Origin: Candidatus Bipolaricaulota bacterium
GTDB taxonomy: Bacteria > Bipolaricaulota > Bipolaricaulia > Bipolaricaulales > Bipolaricaulaceae
Assembly: GCA_021129895.1 (NCBI GenBank)
Contig: JAJOKL010000099.1
Location: 1 to 5,013 of the forward strand
Length of the DNA: 5,013 nucleotides
Reading direction: 5' to 3'
Both the position numbers and the translations under genes were made by a program. The notes below the pieces were generated by a model. It saw nothing but the letters and a program-made list of their open reading frames with translations, ran no database searches and was not told the DNA's origin. Below, in pieces: positions 1-4,973 of the stretch. The first letter of the stretch is position 1. Each line of letters opens with the position of its first letter.

Positions 1-1054
1 GCCGGCGGGAAAGCCCCTTGGGGATGGCCACCTTGAGCCGCACCAGAAGGTCCCCCCGCCGGCGGCCCTGGGGCAGCCCCCGCCCCGGTAGCCGCAGCAC
101 CTCCTCCGGCGTGGTCCCGGGGGCAATCTCTAGCTCCTCCTCCCCCTCCAAGGTAGGCACCCGCGCCCGCCCCCCCAGGACCAAGGTGCCATAGTGTACC
201 GGCACCTCCACCGAAAGGTCGGCCCCCTGCCTCTTGAACACGGGATGGGGCTGGATCTCCACCGTGATGTGCAGGTCCCCCGGGGGCCCTCCGGCCCGGC
301 CGGCGTTCCCCTCCCCCTTGAGGCGCAGCCGCGCCCCGTCCTCGATCCCCTTGGGGATGGTGATGGAAAGCTCGCTTTTTTCCTTCACCCGCCCCTCGCC
401 GTGGCATTTTCGGCAGGGGCGCTCCAGGACCTCCCCGGTACCGCTGCACTCGGGGCAGGTGCGCACGTTCACAAATGACCCCAGCATGGTGAATTGCCGG
501 TACTCGATGCGCCCTGTGCCCCCGCAGGTGGGGCAGGTGCGGACCCCGGTGCCGGGCTCGAGGCCGTCCCCCCCGCAGCGATCGCAGGCCACCAGGCGCG
601 GCACGGTGGCCCGGATCCGGGCCCCGAAGGCCGCGTCCTCCAGGGAGATCTTTATCCGGTACTCCAGGTCCTCCCCCCGGCGGGCGCGGGTAGGGCGCGC
701 CCGGGCCCGGGGACGTGCCCCCTCCCCGAAGAACAGGTTGATGATCTCGTCGAACGCAGACGGCCCGAAGAACTCCTCGAACGCCTCCCGGGCCCGGCGG
801 AAGTCCATGGGCCCAAAGTCGAACCCCTGCTCCGGGCCCACGTGACCGAACCGGTCGTACTGGGCCCGCTTCTCCGGGTCCGATAGGACCTCGTAGGCCT
901 CGGCGATCTCCCGGAAGCGCCGCTCCGCCTCCTTTTTGTCCCCTTTATACGCATCCGGGTGGTATTTTTTGGCCAGCCTCCGGTAGGCCCGCTTTATCTC
1001 CTCCTGGGAGGCATCCCGCGGCACCCCCAGGATCTGGTAGTAATCCTTAGGCAA
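1..1054 (-). CDS. dnaJ: Chaperone protein DnaJ (Hsp40, class A), 3' end cut off by window edge
   Basis: Cytoplasmic co-chaperone that binds unfolded protein, hands it to DnaK and stimulates DnaK ATP hydrolysis. I translated 351 residues with no stop. The J domain spans about residues 3-68 and has the HPD motif at 32-34. A Phe-rich, Gly-poor linker (about 70-112) leads to an Arg/Pro-rich stretch (113-127). The zinc-binding region has all four CxxCxGxG repeats intact, beginning at C157, C174, C200 and C214. The C-terminal substrate-binding domains follow, up to a typical GDLLVRLKVAIPKGLS near 334-349. Compared with usual DnaJ lengths, perhaps 20-30 residues are missing beyond the window edge. 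The start is TTG at 1054-1052, giving (M)PKDYYQILGV, which fits the family. The in-frame dnaK stop lies just upstream, so the gene cannot extend further. It is the fourth gene of the operon, 3 nt after the dnaK stop. Family assignment is very secure; the start is likely. Confidence 0.97.
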   Translation of the reverse strand, partial: MPKDYYQILGVPRDASQEEIKRAYRRLAKKYHPDAYKGDKKEAERRFREIAEAYEVLSDPEKRAQYDRFGHVGPEQGFDFGPMDFRRAREAFEEFFGPSAFDEIINLFFGEGARPRARARPTRARRGEDLEYRIKISLEDAAFGARIRATVPRLVACDRCGGDGLEPGTGVRTCPTCGGTGRIEYRQFTMLGSFVNVRTCPECSGTGEVLERPCRKCHGEGRVKEKSELSITIPKGIEDGARLRLKGEGNAGRAGGPPGDLHITVEIQPHPVFKRQGADLSVEVPVHYGTLVLGGRARVPTLEGEEELEIAPGTTPEEVLRLPGRGLPQGRRRGDLLVRLKVAIPKGLSRR

Positions 1055-1057
1055 GCG

Positions 1058-2893
1058 TCACTCCTTCTGGTAGTCGATGTAGTCGCCGCCCCTCTCCTGG
1101 TCGCCTTGGTCGCCCCCGGAGGCGGCGGCCTCGGCGGAGCTCGCCTGCCGGTAGGCCTCGGCGGCCACCTCGCCGGACACCCGCCGCAGCTCCTCCATGG
1201 CGGCCCGGATGGCGGCCACGTCCGCCTTGGCCTCCAGCTTCTCCTTGAGGGCCCGGATGGCGGCCTCGATCTCGCCCCGCTTCTGGGAGGGAACCTTGTC
1301 CCCCAGCTCCCGCAGGGCCTTCTCCACCGAGTAGATGAGCATGTCCGCTTGGTTCCGGGTCTCGGCCTCCTCGGCCTTGCGCCGGTCTTCTTCCGCGTGC
1401 TCTTCGGCCTCCTTCCGCATCCGCTCGATCTCCTCCGGGGTGAGCCGGGAGGTCTCCTTGATGGTGATGGCCGCCTCTTTGCCGGTGGCCCGGTCCTTGG
1501 CCTTCACGTGCAGGATGCCGTCTGCGTCGATGGAGAAGGTCACGTCGATCTGGGGCACCCCGCGGGGGGCAGGCGGAAGCCCTGAGAGCACGAACTTGCC
1601 CAAGGACTTGTTGTCGGCGGCCATCTTCCGCTCCCCTTGCACCACATGGATCTCCACCTGGGTCTGGTAGTCCTCGGCGGTGGTGAAGGTCTTGGTCCGC
1701 TCCACCGGGATGGTGGTGTTGCGCTCGATGATGGGGGTGGCGATCCCGCCCAGGGTCTCGATGGACAGGGTAAGCGGGGTCACATCGAGGAGCACGATCT
1801 CGTCCATCTCCCCGGCCAGGATGGCGGCCTGGATGGCGGCCCCCATGGCCACCACCTCGTCGGGGTTGATCTCCTTGTTGATCTTGGCCTTGCCGAACTT
1901 CTTCGCCACCAGCTCCTGGACCTTGGGGATGCGGGTGGAGCCGCCCACCAGCACCACCTGGTCGATGTCCTCCGGGGTGAGCTTGGCCGCCTCCAGGGCC
2001 GAGTCCACGATCCGCATCGTCCGCTGAAGCAGGTCCTCGATCATGGCCTCGAGTTTGGCCCGGGTCAGGGTCTTCTCCAGGTGCTTGGGCCCGGAGGCGT
2101 CGGCGGTAATGTAGGGGAGCGAGATCTGGGTTTCCATGCGGGAGGAGAGCTCGATCTTGGCCTGCTCCGCCGCATCCCGGAGCCGCTGCAGGGCCGCCGG
2201 GTCACCCCTGAGGTCGATCCCGGTATCCCGCTTAAATTCCTCGATCAGCCAGTCCATGATGCGGCGGTCGAAGTCATCGCCTCCAAGCTGGGTGTCCCCG
2301 TCGGTGGCCACCACCTCGAACACGCCCTCGCCGATCTCCAGGATGGAGACGTCGAAGGTGCCCCCGCCCAGGTCGTAGACCACGATCTTCTGCTCCCCCT
2401 GGCGGTCCAGGCCGTAGGCCAAAGCCGCGGCGGTGGGCTCGTTGATGATCCTGAGGACCTCGAGCCCGGCGATCTTGCCCGCGTCCTTGGTGGCCTGGCG
2501 CTGCAGGTTGTTGAAGTAGGCGGGGACGGTGATCACCGCCTTTCGGATCGTGCTCCCCAGGTATTCCTCGGCGTCGCGCTTGATCTTCTGCAGGATGAAC
2601 GCCGAGATCTGCTCCGGCGAGTACTCCTTGACCTGTCCATCCAGGGAGATCTTGACCCGGTGGTCGGTGCCCATCTTGCGCTTGATGGAAAGCACGGTCC
2701 TGTTTGGGTTCAGCACCGCCTGGCGCTTGGCGAGCTTGCCCACCAGCATCTCCCCGGACTCGGTGAACGCCACCGCCGACGGGGTGACCCGGTCCCCCTC
2801 GGCGTTGGGGATCACCTCCGGGCGTCCCCCCCGTACGATGGCGGCGCAGGAGTTGGTGGTACCGAGGTCAATTCCGATTACCTTTTCCTTCAT
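1058..2893 (-). CDS. dnaK: Chaperone protein DnaK (Hsp70)
   Basis: ATP-dependent cytoplasmic chaperone that binds and releases exposed hydrophobic segments, working with DnaJ and GrpE. It is complete at 611 residues, close to other monoderm-type DnaK proteins. The ATPase domain (about 1-363) shows the phosphate-1 motif IGIDLGTTNSC (6-16), the NEPTAAALAYG segment (151-161), the phosphate-2 motif DLGGGTFDVS (174-183) and VGGSTRIP (316-323). The interdomain linker VLLD is at 367-370. The substrate-binding beta domain follows to about 480, then the helical lid (about 484-582) and a short Gly/Ala/Asp tail ending YIDYQKE. The roughly 23-residue ATPase-domain insert typical of Proteobacteria is absent after SIKRKMG (69-75). 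Two oddities are N129-L130 in place of the usual Asp and small residue, and S377 in place of the usual Gly after the linker. I chose the ATG at 2893-2891 because it has 8-nt spacing from AGGAGG; GTG (2902) and ATG (2899) upstream overlap or crowd that site. Confidence 0.98.
   Translation of the reverse strand: MKEKVIGIDLGTTNSCAAIVRGGRPEVIPNAEGDRVTPSAVAFTESGEMLVGKLAKRQAVLNPNRTVLSIKRKMGTDHRVKISLDGQVKEYSPEQISAFILQKIKRDAEEYLGSTIRKAVITVPAYFNNLQRQATKDAGKIAGLEVLRIINEPTAAALAYGLDRQGEQKIVVYDLGGGTFDVSILEIGEGVFEVVATDGDTQLGGDDFDRRIMDWLIEEFKRDTGIDLRGDPAALQRLRDAAEQAKIELSSRMETQISLPYITADASGPKHLEKTLTRAKLEAMIEDLLQRTMRIVDSALEAAKLTPEDIDQVVLVGGSTRIPKVQELVAKKFGKAKINKEINPDEVVAMGAAIQAAILAGEMDEIVLLDVTPLTLSIETLGGIATPIIERNTTIPVERTKTFTTAEDYQTQVEIHVVQGERKMAADNKSLGKFVLSGLPPAPRGVPQIDVTFSIDADGILHVKAKDRATGKEAAITIKETSRLTPEEIERMRKEAEEHAEEDRRKAEEAETRNQADMLIYSVEKALRELGDKVPSQKRGEIEAAIRALKEKLEAKADVAAIRAAMEELRRVSGEVAAEAYRQASSAEAAASGGDQGDQERGGDYIDYQKE
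1061..1066 (-). promoter_or_regulatory. Ribosome binding site of dnaJ, supports the TTG start
   Basis: AAGGAG lies in the last codons of dnaK (CAG AAG GAG TGA). Six bases (TGACGC) separate it from the TTG at 1054-1052. This good spacing, and the lack of any upstream in-frame codon other than CGC before the dnaK stop, decide the dnaJ start. Confidence 0.8.
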
Positions 2894-3422
2894 TCTCATC
2901 ACCTCCTTGGGGGCCGAGGCTCACCTTCACCTTGGCCGGCCGCAATACCTCCCCCTCCCGCAGCCAGCCGCGTTCGAACTCTTCCAGCACTACATTCCGT
3001 TCTACTTCGGCGTGGGCGGTCACCAGCACCTCGTGGTAGGCGGGGTCGAACCGTCTCCCCACCGACTCGAAGGGCTGGCAGCCCTTCCGCTTAAGGATCT
3101 CAGCTAGCTGGGCGAAGATCCGTTCCACCCCCTCCACAAAGCTATCGAGGTCGTTGTTGCGCTTGAGGGCCCGGAATGCCCGCTCCAGGGCGTCGTAGAC
3201 GGGCAGGAAGTCCAGGATCTCCTGGTCCTGCACCCGGCGGGCCAAGGTGGCCGATTCCCGGGCCACCTGCTTGCGGTAGTTGTCGAAGTCCGCCTGCAGG
3301 TGGAGGAGGCGCTCCTTGAGCCGCTTGATCTCCTCCTCCTTGGCCGCGAGGGCCTCCTCCAACTTTTCAAGCTTCTGCCCGGGGTCCTCTGCGGGCTTGG
3401 TTTTGTTCAGTTCCTCGCTCAT
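2868..3422 (-). CDS. grpE: Nucleotide exchange factor GrpE
   Basis: Homodimeric co-chaperone that opens the DnaK ATPase domain, releases ADP and so resets the chaperone cycle. It is complete at 184 residues. A charged N-terminal arm leads into a long coiled-coil helix rich in Glu, Lys and Leu (about 15-60, with LHLQADFDNYRKQ at 40-52). A helical bundle follows, then the C-terminal beta domain with FDPAYHEV (125-132) and the signature GWLREGEVLRPAKVKVS (152-168). The final 16 residues (169-184) are a Gly/Asn/Glu tail whose codons also carry the dnaK ribosome binding site and start. The start is ATG at 3422-3420, 7 nt after AGGAGG and overlapping the hrcA stop in ATGA. The same frame stays open further upstream within hrcA, but that part is Gly/Arg/Pro-rich and unlike GrpE. 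The stop lies 26 nt inside dnaK. Confidence 0.97.
   Translation of the reverse strand: MSEELNKTKPAEDPGQKLEKLEEALAAKEEEIKRLKERLLHLQADFDNYRKQVARESATLARRVQDQEILDFLPVYDALERAFRALKRNNDLDSFVEGVERIFAQLAEILKRKGCQPFESVGRRFDPAYHEVLVTAHAEVERNVVLEEFERGWLREGEVLRPAKVKVSLGPQGGDENEGKGNRN
2901..2908 (-). promoter_or_regulatory. Ribosome binding site of dnaK inside the grpE coding end
   Basis: AAGGAGGT is a near-complete match to the 16S rRNA 3' end. It lies within grpE codons for Gln-Gly-Gly, and AGGAGG ends 8 nt before the dnaK ATG at 2893-2891. The longer reading from GTG at 2902-2900 would put the start codon on top of this site, so it is disfavoured. Confidence 0.85.
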
Positions 3423-4459
3423 GTGCTCACCTCCTGGATGCGGCCGGCGGTGGCCAGGATGGCCTTGAGCCGCCCGGCCACGTAGCGAGCGGCGGAAAAG
3501 GCGCGGGCGTAGTCCATCCACAAGGGGCCGATCAGCCCCAGGACGCCGGTATCGCTGAAGTAAGGGACGGTGACCACGCTGAAGTCTGAGAGCTCCGGCA
3601 CCTCCGCATCCCCCACCGCCACCGCCAGGTCCCGGGCCCCGCTCCGCAGGCGCCCGATCACCTGGGCGAAGGTCCTCTCGTCCTCCAGGAGCCGCAAGAG
3701 CCCGCACACCCGTTCCATGGTCCAGTCCGCCGGCTGCTCAGAAAGGTCCCGCAGGAGCTGGGTGAGCCCCTCCACATATAGGCGGCGCCGGAGGCCTTCT
3801 GCGGCCAGCCGTTGCAGCAGGTCCAGGGCGGCAAGCACGGTGCGATCGTGCCAGCCCTCCACTTCCAGGTCCCCCAGCTCGGTGAGCTGGTGCAGGGTCA
3901 GGCCCCGGACGCGCTTGCTTAGAACCTCCTCTACTTGGGCCACCGCTTGGGGGGCCAGGTCCCCGGGGAGCTGGAGCACCCGGGACTCCACCACCCCCAG
4001 CTCGGACAGGACCACCACCAGCACCGCCCCGGGGCCGATGCGACGCATCACCAGTCCGGCGAGCCTGAGCGCCTCCACCTCCGGGGCCAGGACGAAGGCC
4101 AGGGTCTCGGTCATGGTGGAAAGGAGCAGAGCGGTGCGCCGCAACAGCTCCGGCAGCTCCTGGGGGGCGGGCTCCGGGGGCTCGGCCGGGAGCCTCTCTG
4201 GCCGCTCCCGGAGCTCGGCCAGCTCCAAGAGCCACTGGGCGAAGAACCGAAAGGCTTTTTTGGTGGGGATACGCCCCGAGGAGGGGTAGGGCTTGTAGAT
4301 GTAGCCCTCCCGCTCCAGGGCAGCCAGTTCGTTGCGGACGGTGGCGGAGGAGAAGCGGTGCGCGTACTCCTCCACCAGCGCCTTGGAGGAGACGGGCTGT
4401 CTGGTCCTGATGTAGTGGTCCACGACCTCCTTCAGCAGAAGCTCCCGGCGTCCCCTCAT
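3419..4459 (-). CDS. hrcA: Heat-inducible transcription repressor HrcA
   Basis: Dimeric DNA-binding repressor of class I heat-shock genes that recognises CIRCE; in studied bacteria its activity depends on GroEL. It is complete at 346 residues, the usual family length. The N-terminal winged helix (about 5-72) has VSSKALVEEY and the likely recognition helix SSATVRNELAALE (37-49), followed by the wing KPYPSSGRIPT (56-66). A Pro-rich linker (about 91-103) leads to the GAF-like and dimerisation part. The family C-terminus appears as YVEGLTQLL (228-236), ELSDFSVVTVPY (289-300) and GVLGLIGPLWMDYARA (305-320). In most homologues known to me the wing reads PHTSAGRIPT; here the His is Tyr and TSA is PSS. 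The ATG directly follows an in-frame TAA, so the gene cannot start further upstream. It is the first gene of the operon and is predicted to repress itself through the adjoining CIRCE. Confidence 0.96.
   Translation of the reverse strand: MRGRRELLLKEVVDHYIRTRQPVSSKALVEEYAHRFSSATVRNELAALEREGYIYKPYPSSGRIPTKKAFRFFAQWLLELAELRERPERLPAEPPEPAPQELPELLRRTALLLSTMTETLAFVLAPEVEALRLAGLVMRRIGPGAVLVVVLSELGVVESRVLQLPGDLAPQAVAQVEEVLSKRVRGLTLHQLTELGDLEVEGWHDRTVLAALDLLQRLAAEGLRRRLYVEGLTQLLRDLSEQPADWTMERVCGLLRLLEDERTFAQVIGRLRSGARDLAVAVGDAEVPELSDFSVVTVPYFSDTGVLGLIGPLWMDYARAFSAARYVAGRLKAILATAGRIQEVST
3426..3435 (-). promoter_or_regulatory. Ribosome binding site of grpE inside the hrcA coding end
   Basis: AGGAGGTGAG is encoded by the last codons of hrcA (Gln-Glu-Val-Ser). 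AGGAGG ends 7 nt before the grpE ATG. Stop and start share the four bases ATGA (3422-3419), a classic arrangement for coupled translation. The site decides the grpE start against the longer open frame. Confidence 0.85.
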
Positions 4460-4486
4460 TTAGCACTCACCACCTTTATCTGCTAA
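4460..4486 (-). promoter_or_regulatory. CIRCE operator (HrcA binding site), one arm degenerate
   Basis: The consensus is TTAGCACTC, 9 bp, GAGTGCTAA. Read in the hrcA direction the arms are TTAGCAGAT (4486-4478) and GAGTGCTAA (4468-4460), with exactly 9 bp (AAAGGTGGT) between them. The hrcA-proximal arm matches 9/9. The distal arm matches 6/9, with only its inner three bases wrong. The outer TTAGCA/TGCTAA symmetry is intact. Placement between the promoter -10 box and hrcA, the gene for its own repressor, strongly supports the call. Confidence 0.93.
4467..4477 (-). promoter_or_regulatory. Ribosome binding site of hrcA embedded in CIRCE
   Basis: AAAGGTGGTGA differs by one base from AAAGGAGGTGA, the ideal complement of the 16S rRNA 3' end. 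It ends 7 nt before the hrcA ATG. The site occupies the whole 9-bp CIRCE spacer plus the first two bases of the proximal arm, so one stretch of DNA serves the repressor and the ribosome. Confidence 0.8.
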
Positions 4487-4515
4487 ATAATAGGGGGTGA
4501 GGGCCCGCCGGTCAA
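4487..4515 (-). promoter_or_regulatory. Vegetative (sigma-A/sigma-70 type) promoter of the hrcA-grpE-dnaK-dnaJ operon
   Basis: Read on the minus strand, the -35 box TTGACC (4515-4510) and the -10 box TATTAT (4492-4487) are separated by exactly 17 bp; each box matches the consensus at five of six positions. The -10 box touches the distal arm of CIRCE. A start about 6-8 bases downstream would fall near 4481-4479, inside CIRCE, giving a leader of about 20-22 nt. HrcA bound here should block RNA polymerase directly. No alternative heat-shock sigma promoter was seen. Confidence 0.87.
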
Positions 4516-4550
4516 CCCGGGCTGCCATATGTCTCCTTGCCGGGGCCATT

Positions 4551-4580
4551 TTGTCCGGGAGGGCGGGGAGGGGCTAGGAT
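4551..4580 (+). promoter_or_regulatory. Probable promoter of the ACT-domain gene
   Basis: TTGTCC (4551-4556) and TAGGAT (4575-4580) are separated by 18 bp and each matches the sigma-70 consensus at four of six positions. A start near 4586-4588 would place the ribosome binding site at the very 5' end of the mRNA and give a leader of about 15 nt. It lies back to back with the hrcA promoter, with 35 bp between the two -35 boxes. The match is moderate, so this is a prediction. Confidence 0.55.
4557..4573 (+). other. G-quadruplex motif with single-base loops
   Basis: GGGAGGGCGGGGAGGGG has four G runs of 3, 3, 4 and 4 joined by single-base loops (A, C, A), a pattern known to favour very stable parallel quadruplexes. 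It fills nearly all of the 18-bp spacer of the predicted ACT-gene promoter, on the non-template strand. The opposite strand is correspondingly C-rich. The motif is seen directly; folding in the cell is inference. Confidence 0.6.
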
Positions 4581-4586
4581 AAGGGG

Positions 4587-4597
4587 AGGAGGTGATC
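4587..4597 (+). promoter_or_regulatory. Ribosome binding site of the ACT-domain gene
   Basis: AGGAGGTGATC is a full match to the complement of the usual 16S rRNA 3' end (GATCACCTCC). AGGAGG ends 9 nt before the GTG at 4602-4604, which decides the GTG start. Confidence 0.85.
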
Positions 4598-4601
4598 GAG
4601 G

Positions 4602-4973
4602 GTGCAGGAGTTCAGCTTCATCCTGGGGGACCGGCCGGGGGCGCTCTTGGAGGTGATGGCCGCCCTGGCGGAGGAGAAGGTGAACGTGGAGGCCATCGCC
4701 GCCCTCACCATCCTGGAGGAGGCGGTGGTGTCCATGGTCACCGACAACCCGGGCAAGACGAGGAAGATCCTGCGGGAGCTGGAGGTGGACTACGAGGAGC
4801 GGGAGGCGCTTTCCATGAGCCTGCCCCACCAGCCCGGGCAGCTGGCCACGGTGCTGGACCGGCTGGCGCGGGACGGCATCAACGTGCGCTCCTGCTACTT
4901 CTCGGTGGACAAGAACCAGCTGGTGTTCACGGTGGACAACCTGGAGCGGGCCAAGGCCATCTTCCGCCTCTGA
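4602..4973 (+). CDS. Small tandem ACT-domain protein, probable amino-acid-binding regulator
   Basis: A complete 123-residue protein made of two ACT domains and nothing else. ACT domains are beta-alpha-beta-beta-alpha-beta folds that usually bind amino acids at dimer interfaces. The first covers about residues 2-60 and has DRPG at 10-13; the second covers about 66-123 and has HQPG at 76-79. Both PG turns are followed by the expected helix (ALLEVMAALAEEKVNVEAI and QLATVLDRLARDGINVRS). There is no catalytic domain, DNA-binding domain, signal peptide or membrane segment, so it is probably a cytoplasmic ligand sensor acting through a partner. Stand-alone double-ACT proteins of this size are common in Clostridia and related groups, mostly of unknown function. 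The start is GTG behind a near-ideal ribosome binding site. It diverges from hrcA; no functional link to heat shock is shown. The ligand cannot be told from sequence. Confidence 0.88.
   Translation: MQEFSFILGDRPGALLEVMAALAEEKVNVEAIAALTILEEAVVSMVTDNPGKTRKILRELEVDYEEREALSMSLPHQPGQLATVLDRLARDGINVRSCYFSVDKNQLVFTVDNLERAKAIFRL

Noticed and set aside
234..845. Plus-strand 203-codon open frame opposite dnaJ
   Set aside because: It is a Pro/Arg/Ser-rich shadow of dnaJ, whose zinc-binding repeats and J domain are intact on the minus strand.
1202..1265. A 16-bp direct repeat (GGCCCGGATGGCGGCC at 1202 and 1250) and similar GGATGGCGGCC repeats near 1819-1842
   Set aside because: They encode Ala-Ala-Ile-rich helices (AAIRA at DnaK residues 544-548 and 560-564; AAIQAAIL near 352-359). 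Repeated codon choice in GC-rich DNA explains them.
2894..2902. Upstream dnaK starts at GTG 2902 or ATG 2899
   Set aside because: The GTG overlaps the ribosome binding site and the ATG is only 2 nt from AGGAGG. The ATG at 2893 has 8-nt spacing and gives the family-typical MKEKVIGIDLGTTNS.
1637..3094. Plus-strand 485-codon open frame opposite dnaK and grpE
   Set aside because: It is antisense to a certain dnaK and its product is an unstructured His/Gly/Leu/Asp mix matching no family I know. Long antisense frames opposite hsp70 genes are a known by-product of codon bias in GC-rich DNA.
2868..3707. A longer GrpE reading with 95 extra N-terminal residues
   Set aside because: The extra part lies inside hrcA in another frame and is Gly/Arg/Pro-rich with no GrpE similarity. 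The ATG at 3422 has an AGGAGG at ideal distance and gives a normal GrpE length.
3738..4466. Minus-strand 242-codon open frame overlapping hrcA in another frame
   Set aside because: It would start at a GTG within CIRCE and encodes a Gly/Ala/Pro/Arg-rich shadow product. hrcA in the correct frame shows clear family motifs over the same stretch.
4460..4486. CIRCE acting as an mRNA hairpin that hides the ribosome binding site
   Set aside because: Only six outer base pairs could form, and the predicted transcription start lies within the distal arm, so the mRNA would lack most of one side of the stem.
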